Shown here: piece by piece, positions 1-13,100 of the stretch
Numbering within the stretch: the first letter of the stretch is position 1
Layout of the letters: the number at the start of each line of letters is the position of its first letter
Origin: Diphasiastrum complanatum
Lineage: Eukaryota > Streptophyta > Lycopodiopsida > Lycopodiales > Lycopodiaceae
Direction of reading: 5' to 3'
NCBI GenBank assembly: GCA_029204225.1
Contig: MU831890.1
Coordinates: forward strand, 1-64,000
Length of the DNA stretch: 64,000 nt
The notes under the pieces: generated by a model
Database searches by the model: none
The model's input: only the letters and a program-made list of their open reading frames with translations
Told to the model about the DNA's origin: nothing
Program-made: the position numbers and the translations under genes

Positions 1-390
1 GGACTTGTTCTTTCTTTTGGGCCTATGCGATACCAACTACTTCATATGGTTGTTGCACAGGTGATTGATTTGGTGGTATCTGTTGGGATCTGGATTGATC
101 AATCGAATTATAGGGGCACTTGAAAGATTCATGATCTGATCTGTTACAGAATACACATCGAGATGGATTTTGCATTGGTCCCTTATTCGGACATTCATTA
201 CCAATGTGATTTCCTCTATAAATAGAACACCATACACCTTCACGTCTGGGGTATGTATTCTAGGTTTGAAGATCCTTTAAGGCTTTCTGAATCTCATCTA
301 ATTTATTTTAATGGATTTTTGTGAGTCTTTCGAATTCATCCCACACCTCGACAATGCGCGATATGTCAGATAATCGTTGTTTGGTAATCG
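1..390 (-). pseudogene. Retroelement gag fragment with zinc knuckles
   Basis: Reading leftwards from about 245, one frame encodes two CCHC-type nucleic-acid binding knuckles. The first is degenerate (CSIYRGNHIGNEC, second Cys replaced by Tyr). The second is intact (CVFCNRSDHESFKC, C-x2-C-x4-H-x4-C). A Gln/Pro-rich tail follows and ends at a stop near position 25. Upstream, 390-250 reads in pieces as gag-like sequence rich in charged residues. Two knuckles in tandem are usual in Ty3-type or related gag proteins, so I call it a gag remnant of an unassigned LTR element. No start, protease or LTR is visible in this window. Confidence 0.6.
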
Positions 391-819
391 CAACTGAGCC
401 TACCACTCGAGAGACCACAGCATGCTCCATAGCACCACCCAGCGAGTGGGAGGAGACTCAAGCGTAGGAGAGTTTAGAGTGCTCACTGCAGCCTGGGCCC
501 TGCTCAATGCTCATTGATGTTAGTCTTCAGATGATTGTAGTATGTACATTAGATCATTGTAGTTACTAGTTACTAGTCTGTAGATGACACTACGATGTTC
601 ATGTCACTAGATGAGCATTGACTTTTGAGCTGTTTAGTATTTACAGTGTAGTATGTACACATCGTGATTTATCATCAGACGCATCGCGCATTACATTGGT
701 GACCGGACTCATGAGGCACCTGACATTTGTATTTACTATTTTGTTATGATTCATGAATCATGATATATTATGGATTCTAGAATCTAGTTTCAAATTTCAA
801 GTTTCTGATTCCTGAAGTT

Positions 820-891
820 AAGTTTTAACTGTAGTATGTACTATGTAGTCTGTTTAAGTTTTAATTGTAGTATGTACTATGTAGTCTGTTT
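820..891. repeat. 36-bp direct tandem duplication
   Basis: Two adjacent copies of a 36-bp unit begin at 820 and 856, each containing GTAGTATGTACTATGTAGTC and differing by one base (TTTTAACT against TTTTAATT). The surrounding AT-rich DNA (391-1070) has further scattered GTAGTATGTAC matches but no coding signal. Confidence 0.85.
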
Positions 892-1106
892 AAATTTGGG
901 TCATAATGTCATTCTAATTTCTGTAAATACTGTTTTGAAAATTGAATCTTGATACGACAAGTCACACCATCACAAGAAATCTGATTATCTTGAATTCTGA
1001 TATCTGTAAATTTAGAGGAAGATTGAAATTGTTTAGCTATTAAAATTTAAGTATCTGTACTATCAATGAATGTTTGACTTTTTTTTTTGAAGAATTGGAA
1101 AAAAAA

Positions 1107-1215
1107 AAAAGGTTCGAACCGTTTTCTGATTCGAACCTGGCCTGGCGGTTCGAACCTCAAAGAATTGGTTCGAACCGGCCGGTTCAAATCGACCTGTTCG
1201 AATCGGGATGCAACC
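1107..1215. repeat. Cluster of GGTTCGAACC-like palindromes
   Basis: About seven full or partial copies of the palindrome GGTTCGAACC occur in about 110 bp (for example near 1111, 1129, 1148, 1169, 1180 and 1197). Short open frames across it are repeat artefacts. A weaker cluster of the same motif (TTTGAACC, TTCAAAC, CCGGTTCA) lies at about 6541-6590. Such arrays occur in LTR U3 regions, but no LTR boundary could be fixed here. Confidence 0.6.
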
Positions 1216-1220
1216 TTGGT

Positions 1221-3017
1221 TCAAACTTGGGTGATTGGAATTTTCAAACTATCACAACTACTGTTTAACAATAACAGGAGCATTTCTGTTGAGCAAACAA
1301 AGATGAGTAACACCCTCTAGCTTGACCTATTTTGTTATCACTATTATAAAAGGTGTTGCAAGGAGACTTGTATTTTGAAAAGCAGATAGAGATCAACACT
1401 CACGACTACTACTAGATTTCCTCCTCTGGCTAGGTAGAGATCAACTCAACACCCAAGACTATTTAAGTTACAGTTTTCCTCATCTGGCTAAGTCTCATCA
1501 AAGATATTCTTTAGGAAGAAGCTTTCATGGGAAATGATAAAAGGTGGAAAACTTTTTAAAATCAACTAGAAATAATATTGCCAATGCAATATGCCGTAGA
1601 TTATTGTTTGTATTGTTCAAAAGTTCTGCATTCTACAATTTGAACTTTTTGCAAATTAAATAAAACATTTGAAAGCATCACTTTTGTTGAAAGTAAACAT
1701 TCAACATAAATTAATGTAATTTTTCCGAATTCTTTCGAATTGGCTGAATTCTACAAAAGTAAAGGAAACTTTCAAAATACTACAAACATGACTATGTTAA
1801 GAACAGTTATCATTATCGTTTCAAAAGATTGTGTTCTCTAAGTGACTCTTTTTCTGACACATTCCATATCCACAAGTTAGAATTAATATTTCAAAAAGCA
1901 CCATCTAATTCTACCTACCCATAGTTTAGTTTTAGATGATAAAAACACACAAACTACGTTCTCTTTATGATTTCTCAGAAGTCATCTATGTAGACCAGAT
2001 TCTTCCCCTACCATGAATTAAGTTTAAAATTCATGTATCGCCCAAGTCCTCCTGGTCGGACTTCTTGTTTTGCCACTCGTGATAGCTCTTCTTCTATTTG
2101 ATGGTCAATCTTCTACTTGACATATCAATGTTAGATGGCAATCACAACCCTACAAAGAATCCACATGGGTATTTTACACATTACCCATGTGCCACTCGTT
2201 GACCTTCAGTGATCACTCTTGTTTTATTTGCTGCATTTTCAATAGTGCCTCTACAACTGCTAGGTTATTCATTCTGTAAAATTGACATTTTGGCATCATT
2301 GGCAATTGCTTTCATCTCAAAAGTCCATCCACATGCTAAATATGCATGGAGATGTTATACTAGAAACTTTTTAAATCTTTGCATGTAGCAATTCCATCTT
2401 TAGTATTCTACAGGATGGAAGTATTCTCTTGCTTCTCTCAAACATTTTGTATTTGAAAGTAAAGCTTTGGCTAAAAACCACACAGACCATATCAGATCTC
2501 TACATTCCCCACCGCAGGTTATAGTACCAGTTTGAAATTTGTAACACGTGAGTTGAAATGCAGAACAATAGCATTTTAAAGTTCTAATAAAAGTGTTTAA
2601 GTTAAAAGAATTTCTCAATTTAAATATCACATGGGAATGACACCTTAAGAGTAACGATTCGCACTATGATCCTTGAAAGCCACTTAATCAACAAACAGAT
2701 TCAGTTGATATTTTTGAATTCGCATAAGCAACATAAGCTCAACACATCGAGGGGAGGTTTGCAAAGAAAACTTTTCAAAAATGTTCTGCAAAACGAACTT
2801 TAGCTTATGAAAACAATAAACAGCTCTTTAGTGGAAGGTGGCAATTATAATGTACGGATGACAAGTGGGCCAGATCCAGGCTGCAGCAGTAACTCGTCAA
2901 ATTGCCTAAAATTGATGGCAGCTCAGTGCTGTGCAGTTGGCCTCATGTTTGAAATAGAAATCCAAAGAAGTTTGAAGCTCCAATTCCAGGTGGCCTTCCA
3001 AAATGATAACTGCTCTG
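1221..3017. other. Gene-free region downstream of EMC4
   Basis: No supported coding region or RNA gene was found. The only structure noted is an imperfect repeat containing TTTCCTC-TCTGGCTA, seen at about 1418 and 1480. This stretch should contain the EMC4 3' untranslated region next to 3017, but I see no clear canonical AATAAA on the minus strand close to the stop. Confidence 0.5.
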
Positions 3018-3894
3018 CTACAAAGGGATTCCGCCTCCAGAAAATTCTACCATCTGAAGATAACCCAAGAAAACATTTAGGAACTGACAAGGATTTAGTT
3101 TGAATGACATGACGTACTAATGAAAGGATCCATATGAACAGCTATAGTCAATGACTGGTCTACAGCCAAAAAGCCTCAATGGAACTCATGTACAAAAAGA
3201 ATGTCGCCAATTCTGAAGCAATAAAAAGTCAACAATGAGCAAACGAACAAGCTCAGAACTGTTTCTAGTTATTTGATAGCTGCCATCCTGAAACTGGAAA
3301 ACAAATTAGAATGATAATCCACTGCTAGCTCTACGGTTCAATCACACGTACCTGAGGAGGAGGAAGGGAAGACACCCAGTCAGAAGCATGCGTAGGAAGA
3401 AGACCCAGAGTATTTAACTGCATGCATGTTCTGATTTGTATTATTGTCCATCATCATAAGATGATGCAAAATTATCACAAAGACACAGCCAACCTGGAAG
3501 TGATTGCGACAAAGCATCTTTCTACACAGATGTGATGTACCTTCCATAGGCCAAGTAGAAGACCAGCCACATTCATCGCTATATATGCCAGCTTTGGAAG
3601 TAGAATATCCGTGCGACCATCCTGGTACGGTTCAAAAACTGCCATAATCCAGAAGCGCATAAATCTTGAGCCACAAAATATGATTTCAAAGCTACAAAAG
3701 CATAATATCTGAGATTCTTGTAAACTGAAGGCAATAATACCTTTACTGACTCCTTGAAGTGCACTGATGGGCTGCCATAGAGCTGAAATAGTTATCCCAA
3801 TGCTGAACAAATGCACTGTACTGCCAGCCATCCACATCATGAATCCCATCATGAACAAATTCCTGAATGGTGCTTGAGCAACCTCCCAGGCTTT
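3018..3894 (-). CDS. EMC4: EMC4 exons 3-6 (membrane domain and C-terminus)
   Basis: This cluster holds four of the six exons with ordinary short introns of 102 bp (3639-3740), 123 bp (3418-3540) and 298 bp (3054-3351). Exon 3 starts after a pyrimidine-rich acceptor ending GAGCAG at 3895. Exon 3 ends AAAG before GTATTA, and exon 4 begins TTTTTGAACC, so Val116 is split across the junction. Exon 5 could instead read through its CAG/GTACGT donor and stop six codons later at 3331. The spliced version is preferred because exon 6 supplies the conserved C-terminal EFSGGG motif after a CTTCAG acceptor. Confidence 0.92.
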
Positions 3895-6800
3895 CTGCTC
3901 AAGAAAAGGCATAAAATTCACTAAATTCTGTAGAAAAGCCATATATCACGACCTATCACTGTATCAATACAAACATCACCAACACTGAAAAGCCTGCGAG
4001 CAGTGAGCAAATCGGTGCATGACAGTTGGCATTGGCAAATGGATAAGAGAATGCTAAACAGAAACAACTTATGTCACATAGTGAATGAATCACTTCTTGA
4101 TATTATAAAAAGCTGACAGAAATAGTCAAAACATAAGAGGTTTCCCCTCCACTCCATGCCACTGTTGCACTGTTTAATGAAACAAATACATGAATTTCTG
4201 GTCAATAGGAAGCTGCGGTCCAGGAGTTTCTTGACTTACATTCAAGTTATAAACATATGCATAACATTAGCTACTAATTGTTAGAAAGTCACATAGTGCC
4301 ATGTTACTTAAAGTGTCGTCCAATCACATGAAGACAATGTGTAGGCCGAGGGCGACACTGAAATACAAGAATAAAGGCATGCAGTTTGACATTAGTGCCT
4401 CCTGTACAGAGGGCAAAACATAGGGCTAAGAATTGATTCCAGAATCCTGGGTCCTTAATCATTCATTTAGATCTCCAAAAGTACTAGTTAAAATACATTG
4501 GCCCATTATTAAGTCACTGGGTACTGGCTACCTAGCTCAGCTTGTTGTTTGTTACTGTAGTATGTGATACTTTTTGTGTGAGTGTTCTTAACTTGGTACC
4601 AGAGCCCTTTCCAGGCAAAGACACAATAGGCGCTACAAATTCTAGTTTCTAAAAACCATGTCAACTATCATACTTTGTCCTGGAAGTTTAAGCAGATCTT
4701 CGCTATGTTTCCTACAACAAGGTACTCCTAAAGCACTCGACAGCTCATCAAACAGGTCTCTAGAAACTAAGATGTTAAATATCCAAGTTTTATGGAGATT
4801 TTTGGCACTTAAAATTTTCTACGTGTCACCAAATACTTTGCAGCATCTAACTGGGTCATGGCTTTCTAACAGTAAGCACCCAAAAAACTCTTTTTGTTTG
4901 CAAATCAAGAATCTACGAGGCCAAAAAGATTTCCAGCTTTTACAGTACTCAAGAGTTTCATATCTTTTATCAGTAAACAAAAGCTTGGCAGGGCTGGTAA
5001 ATACCATCAAGTTTCCTATGGTAAGAGGCAGCAGCATAAGATTCTATTCACTTTAAATTTGCACGGTTTGCATCATATTTGTGACACGGTTGAGCCTATA
5101 TTTGCTGCGTACTGGTTATTATTTTTTATACTCTGTATATTTCTGGTGGTGTGTTGGCACTATTTGGCTTGTTGTCCAGAGACAGCCCATCAGAAATTTA
5201 GAGCTGTTTCGGCCTCTCTTTGGCCACATCTTGTACATGCTAGGTTGCTAGTCCCAATCAGATTCTATATGGGAGGCTCATCCTTCAAACATACTATCAT
5301 GATATTGGAGGCTCATCCTTCCTTCCTACACTGAGCCTGCTATTTTACAGCAATGTTGGGATAATTCTCAGTCCATGTTGATTGTTTTGTTAAGCATATC
5401 TATTTACTGCTCGCCAGCTCATGTTCCATCATTGGACACCAACGTAAAGTCATGTTCTTATTTCTGTTGTCATATGGTACAAATTTTGAGTTTACTCTGG
5501 TTTTCTGAAGTAATTATGAGCTCAAATGTTGGCAAGCTCGCACGTCATGGGAACGGGCTATTCAGTGCAAGAGCCCAGAATGCTGGCCATATGTTTTAGA
5601 TAAATACCCACAACCTAGGGACTTGAGAATTTTTCAAAATCAGTGATACAGGGAAAAAAAAATGAAAGACATCACATTGAAGGGCCATGAACGGTCTCCC
5701 AATTTCAGAAATGTAGATATTCCACACGGACTTTGAGATACAGCTGAGTATCAGCAAGTCTCTGAGTTGTTGCTATTGACACCTTACAGAAACTCTTACT
5801 AGGTCTAGGAACTTAGAAGTCAACTTTGAACAATCAATCATTTTTTGGTATACTAAAGCAAGATATATCATCATGGCAATTGACTACTCAACAAAATGGG
5901 TTGAGGCCAAAGCAGTCAAGGAAGTCACCACCAAGAATACTGCAAAATTCTTACAATATCCTGATGCAATATGGCTGTCCTGTTGAGTTGGTAAGCGACC
6001 TTGGAGCTCATTTCTTGAATCAAACATAATGTTTCATGATTCAGTGGTTTGAACCTCAAATTAGTTATAGAACCTTCACTGAATTGATGTGCAAGTGGTA
6101 AAGTTCTCCTAGATTTTATGTATGTGAACTATCCTAGTGTCCAAGGGCCTATTTATAGGTGTCTAATTAGCTATTTATAGTGTCATAGGCCCAAATTAGG
6201 GCTAGGCGTATACGTGTGATTGTTGACATGTTTTGCTTGAAAGCTAAAGTGTAAAGTCTAATATCATTGATCAATCATCAATAGGTTGTAACCTTAGACC
6301 TGCTTTTTAAGAGCTCTGCTAACTTCAATTTTCTTAAGTTATGACTTATAATATAGAGCTGCATTGGTGCGAGTGGCCATTGAACACTCTACACTGAGCA
6401 TATGTTGATTAGAAATCAAGCATAAGGACTTTGGAGTCAGGATGCGGTACTCAGCTGATTATCGTCGACATTGCATACAGCTAATATTGCACCCTGAACA
6501 CTAAACTGACACTTGTTTATGCTATAACAAACAATATGATGGTTTGAACCTGCCTAACCAATTCAAACTGCCTATTCAAACCGGTTCATGAAAGTAGAAT
6601 CAAACCATTGCTCACTTTCTCTCCTCATATTTGGTCACTCATAATAAAAGTATTACGTACTATCTCAAATATAATGGATAAGCTAAATCATTCAACAAAA
6701 TCTTTTGTGCCATAATGACAAGGATTGTCAAGGCAAAACACTATCCTACATATGATTATTGCATCTGACTTCACCACCCTCCAATCGATCTCCAATAATT

Positions 6801-7343
6801 TAGTACATCACATCCACATCATTTAATCTTCCATTTGTGTTACTCGTGTTAGATATGATCAAAATTTGGGCTAGTCAACAAAAGGTCCCACAGCATATCC
6901 ATCCATTTCATCCATCATGTGCCCGATAATGTCCAATACCTTCCATCTCCATCTAGAATTCCAAGAAGCCATGCTCCATGGTAAATTTCTAAAACCCTAT
7001 CAAGTTAAGACCAGGAACATCACCACGGCAAGATAGGATCCAATAAAGGATCCCTACCCCACTCATCCGATGATCTAACCCTTGCTCTCTATCAAAAATA
7101 TATCAATATTGAGCCCACATAGACATGAGAGATCATGGCCAATACATCGTCAATTGTCTTGTTAAATAGTCTAAGTTTTACATTGGGCAATGGGTATTTT
7201 CTGAATGCGTTGAGGTTAAGTTGGGTCCAATAGGGGGCCACACCTCTTTGAAGCCCTTTTCTAGCTAGATCGTAGTTCAATTCCACTTCTAGGGAGATGG
7301 TGGTTCACTTTCACTTCCAAGGAACCCAGTAGTCATTTTGTGG

Positions 7344-7427
<84 letters not shown>

Positions 7428-10104
7428 ACGACGCCGGCAGACTCTAGTGCTTTCCCATGTTGTGGCTCGCATTACATCTTATTACAGCATCCGCACAGCA
7501 GCACAGCCTTGACATCTTGACATAGATACATATGATTACTATGCACACACACTCTCGCATACATGTTTATTTTAGTTTGTACTAGATGTTTTTCTTTATT
7601 ACAGTTTGGAGACGTTTTATACGCTCCCATGGTTACCACATACTTGACATCTTCTTCATTAGTCTTATATGCCTTTTGGCATGGAAAAGACATTAATAAA
7701 GCTTTCTTTCTTTCTTAATAAAGGGTCGTTTTTATCGATGGCAAATCGCGATATTTTGACCTCCTCTCACGCTAGGAACTTGGGGTTCCCGGGTTTAGGA
7801 GCTGCCCGAGATCCCCTACCATTTTGAGACTTGGCTTTTGGAATTGTAATGGTTTTTTATCATCATCATCGGCAAGATTTTACTGAATTTATTAGCAAAT
7901 GTGACATTTTGTTGTTGGCTGAAACCCATGAGTCTTTATATCATCCTCTTTCACATATACAGGATTACTCTTGGCATTTATTTTTTGCCCATTTGTGGGG
8001 GGAAAAACTTGTCGTGGATCTGGCGGAGTAGCTTGTTTATACAGAGCCACCGCAGTTACGATGGTTAAGCAAGATCCATATGCTCGATATATATGGCTAC
8101 ATACTATTGGTTCATTATTGGGATTACCTCAGGACATTTATATGGCTGTATGTTACTTTGCTCCACAGACTTCGGCATTTGCTGAATTTGGTGGAGACCC
8201 ATTTCAGGCACTCTCAGATGATATTGCTTTTTTTTCTCAACAGGGCTGCATTCTATTAGCAGGAGATTTCAACGCCCGCACTAGCTCCAGACAGACAGAA
8301 TTTCATGCAGATACTGACTTTCTCCAGCTTCACCCTCTGGATATGGGACTAGATCGAGTATCACAGGATGCATACACTTCAGTTACATCTTTTGGAGAGT
8401 AGTTGATTACTCTTGCGGAGACACATTCTCTGGCCATCCTGAATGGCCTCACACAGTGGCCTTCCTCATCAGCGTTACGCCTCTCACTTGGTCACATAAC
8501 CTCGTCTTCCAAAGTTCCACGCTCCTCTTCTACTAACAAACGTGTTCCTTTTACTCATTCTGGACTCGCAAACTACACTACAACCATGTCCCAACTACTT
8601 ACCACTTTTCTATCTAAATCCCTCTTATCTGCGGCGTCCTCATCTTTCCCCACCAAGACGATATCATCTCATAGATGCGTTCACAACCGCTGGTATGATG
8701 CCGAATGTCACTCCCTTCACAAACATGTGGTATATGCCAGATTACACTCCCCTACAACACTCAAACAACACCAGAAAAAGTATCCTAAAGCCACCAGAAC
8801 AAAGAAGATAACATACCTACGCTCACTCTGTCAAAGGTTGATCGACTCTTTAGATTCCCCTTCCTCCTTTTTCTGTAAACATTTCACCAGATCCTCTTCG
8901 ACTTTGGCCCCCATAGCAACCGAATCCTGGGTCGAATATGCCACAAAACATTATACCCTAGACTCCCCTCCTACCGTACTCTCTATCTCAGCCCTTCTTC
9001 GGACTTGGGGCCTATCTGTACTTGATCTTCCGAGCGGGACCCATGCTTATATCAGACAGCATATTTATCGGAGCTACATACGTAGTATATGGTCACAGCC
9101 TGACCCTGATAAGGTCAAGATACATTTCTATGGCACACATCTACTACGGGTACTCCATTGTGGATTTTGAAGTCCCCATTCGGAGATCGAAGACAGAGAG
9201 TCTCACATACTTCTGCTAGATCCAGGACCACCAGATCTCCACGGCCTTCCTGCCAGTCTAGAACACGCTCCACTACTACTATCACTCATTATTTCCAGCT
9301 TGCTCGTAGCTAGTCTCCTCCGCAGAGCAAATGGTTAAGCTCTTGCATTGTATCCTCGCAAGCTGGTTTCTTTTCTTTTTACTAGTAAATAAGTCCGTAT
9401 GCGGACAATGCTCCTCACTTTTTGTACTCTCTTGTCTTATGTACCTTTGGGTACCAAAAGACGTTAATAATAATGATTCTAATTATAATTCTGATTCTCT
9501 CTCTCACGCGCACGCGGGCGCGCTGATGGTCCACTGATGGTGTTGTTGGTCTAATGGCTCCCTCCATCATTGCCCCAGCCCGTGATGGTAGTGTGCGATG
9601 GTGATGGCGCTCCAGCCCGGGATGGTGGCCTAGCTCCAATCGCGAGGTGCCCTGATTAATCCATCCAACAGCCATCGCTCCAGGTCTGCCATCTCTCTGG
9701 CAGATTTACAGCGACCTGTTGCTGGTAGATTGGGTTTCTTGAAGAGAGTCTTCAACACCACCACCAGATATGGATACTGCATGGCAGCCTAAGAAGGATC
9801 CGTCTACTCTTCTCATACGCTTTGCATCTGCAATTGGTCGTCGTGAAGTGTTAGGGAAGAGATCTACACTGCGGGGTACCACGATATACCTAGATGAAGA
9901 CCTTACTTTCATTCATGTTCAAGAACGGAAAAAGGTGAAACAGAAGGACCTAACGAATGGAAAGTGGATGATTTACAGGGATGGTATCATTCGATTTGTA
10001 GATATTAAATCTGTTGCTATTGATGAGATATATGAGATTGTTCAGAGTTAGGTTGAGAGTTAGAGCACTGAAGAGATGCCCAGCTAAACTTGTAAATGGT
10101 CTTT

Positions 10105-10156
<52 letters not shown>

Positions 10157-13100
10157 GCCCATGACTAGTCTCCGGTAGCATGTCCATGATGATTTGCAAG
10201 ACCCAGCTATGGAGTATCTTAACTTCAATACTAGATCAACTATGAAAGCTTGAGAAACATAGCTATGGAAAACATCACATACAAGGAGAATTGCATAAGC
10301 ACCTCACAAACTCAAAAGTTAGAAGAAATGAATTGCTAGAGAGAGAGAGGAGGGCGTGGGTCCTCCAAATCCATTGTGAGGCAAGCACCTCCTTTACATG
10401 CATGGAAAGTCTAGGTGTCAAACCATAGGAGTGAGCTACTTGGCCAAGTGGGCCACTTGCACTAATTTACTCAACTTACAAAAGGGGGGTCTCATGTATT
10501 TAATTAAAACATGCCCCATGAGTCATGTACAACTTACAACTTAACTAGTGCTTAGCCAAAGGGGTAAAATAGGCATTACTCTTCAACACCCCCCCCCTTA
10601 ATGGCAATTTTATTCAAACTGACACCCAACAAAGTTCTGAACTTTTCAAACTTATCTTTACTAAGTGGTTTAGTAAAAATATCAGCTATCTGGTCGTTGG
10701 TGTCACAATAAACTAGTAGACTGGATTCCTCGCAAGCTGAATGCAACTTTGGTTATCACAATATAACAATGTAGGTCTTACTTGAGCAATCTGCATGTCC
10801 TCAAGTAGACGGCGTAACCAAATGGCTTCACAGGCGGACCTCGTAGTCGCCCTGTACTCAGCTTCGATAGATGATAGAGCAATAGTAGGCTGCCTCTTGC
10901 TGCACCATAATATAGCCCCTGAACCTAGGCTGAAACAAATAGCCTGTCGTCGATCTCCGATCGTCTCTATCACCTGCCCAATCAGAATCTGAATAACCCT
11001 CCAGCTGAAGGTCCCCGTCATCTGTGTATCCAATCCCATAAGTCATTGTCCCTCTCACATATCGTAGGATCCGCTTGGCTGCCTTCCAATGTGCTTCGGT
11101 AGGCTTACTCATGAATTGACTTGCAATCCCAACCGCATAAGCAATATCTGGCCTGGTGGTTCTAAGGTAAATCGGGCTGCCCACCAACTGACGATAGAGC
11201 GTCTCATCTGCAAATGTTGGACCATCATCTTTTGATGGCTTGTTGCTTGCATCCATGGGTGTGCTAATTAGCTTGCTTTCTTGCATGTTCAACCTCTTCA
11301 ATAATTTTTGTGCATACCTGTGAGATAAAAAGACAACGCTTCCCTTTCCAAACCTCAACTCCTAGGCAATAGTGTAGCAAACCCAAATCTTTCATCTCAA
11401 ACTCACTAGAAAGATTTTTCTTAACACAAGCAATAAGCTTTTTATTGCTTCCCGTGATGAGTAAATCATCCACATAGAGCACAACAACCACAAAGTCTTC
11501 TCCTTCCCTGAAGACATAAAGATTGCAATCAGACTTACTCTTCTCAAACCCTTGCCTTGCAAAGTACTCGTCAATTCAGCTATACCAAGCCCTTGGCGCT
11601 TGTTTGAGCCCATACAAGGCTTTCCTAAGCCTACAAACCAGATTCTCCTTGCTTGTTATCTCAAACCCCTGCGGTTGTCTCATGTAAACCTCCTCCTATA
11701 GGTGCCCATTAAGAAAGGCACTCTTGACATCCATTTGATGGACATCCCAATCAAAATATGAGGCTATGGCCAAAACGGTCGTGATAGATGTCATCTTAAC
11801 AACAGGTGCGAATGTCTCATCATAGTCTAGCCCCTCCTGCTGGGCATAGCCTTTCGCCACCAACCTTGCCTTGTACTTGTCCATTGTTCCATTGGCATGA
11901 AACTTGGTCTTATAGACCCGCTTGCAACCTATTGGTTGCTTCCCTTCTAGCAATGTAGTGAGCTCCCATGTGTCATTCTTGACAATGGAGTCGTACTCCT
12001 CCTGCATGGCATGTTGCCATACCTTTTCCTTCACAGCTTCGTGAAAGAATTGTGGCTCATCTGCATTCAGAATAGTGGACATAAGAGCAAAGTTAGTCTC
12101 TTGTCTCTCATGAGACCTAAGAGATCTTCTGACACCCTGTTCACTGCTCTCTCCTTCTTCCATCATTTGACCTTCTTTGATTGTTTCCCAATACCACCTA
12201 GGTAGCTTCTTCCTAGCACTAGGTGATGTGGATGGTGACCACGTATCACATGGTACTGTCTTAGTCTTCCGTTTGTCTCCAACTTCGGCTTCTGGTACTT
12301 GACCAAAAAGAGGTCTCGAACTAGTAGGTTCGATTTCCTGTTGTTGCTTTTGCACTTGAGGCTCACAGGACTCTTGACTAGGATCCTCATCCGTGGAATC
12401 AATCAAGGGTATGAACTCGGTAGTTCCATCCTTCTCCTGCTCCTGTATCTTGGGTGAATGCTCTTCATCAAAGTTGACATCTCGACTTAGGATCTTCTTC
12501 CTGTTTTCGAGATCATAGAGCACATAGGCTTTCTCACCTTCACTATACCCAAGGAAGACACACTTCACGGATTTTGCATCAAGTTTCTTCCGCAAGTCCT
12601 TTGGTATATGTGCATATGCTATACACCCAAACACCCGTAGGCTGCCCACTTTGGGCTTGTTGCCACTATATGCTTCTTCTGGCGTGATTCCTTCAACTGC
12701 TTTGGTTGGACTTCTATTCAAAAGAAAAACAACAATTGCTACCGCTTCCGCCCAAAAAGAATTTGGCAACCCCTTTGCCTTGAGCATGCTCCTCGCACAC
12801 TCAACTATAGACCTGTTTTTCCGCTCAGCCACGCCGTTCTGCTGCGGTGTATGTGGAGCAGTAAACTGTCTCTTTATCCCACATCCTTTGCAAAGATCTT
12901 TGAACTCATCAGAAATATACTCACCACCCTTATCTGACCTGAGAGTCTTTAACCTCTTCCCTATGTGGTTTTCCACCATAGCTTTCCACTCTTTGAAGTA
13001 TTTGAACGCTTCAGATTTCAGCTTCAGATAATAGACCCATACCTTCCGTGAGAAATCATCTACGAAGGTCATGAGATAGTATGCCCCGCATAAATCTGAA

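Noticed and set aside
1107-1215. tRNA gene suggested by repeated GGTTCGAA (B-box-like) words
   Set aside because: No A box at proper spacing and no cloverleaf. The words are palindromic repeats.
3331-3351. Read-through of EMC4 exon 5 into six extra codons and a stop
   Set aside because: The CAG/GTACGT donor is strong and exon 6 (3053-3018) supplies the conserved EFSGGG C-terminus in phase. Read-through could be a minor isoform.
3475-3942. A single-exon 155-residue membrane protein
   Set aside because: The frame runs through two introns of EMC4. Splicing gives a far better match to the family.
7338-7520. Open frame through the CT/CA microsatellite
   Set aside because: It encodes only Ser-Leu and Thr-His dipeptide repeats and arises from the simple repeat. 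The same applies to frames at 9950-10228, 46680-46921 and 53010-53228.
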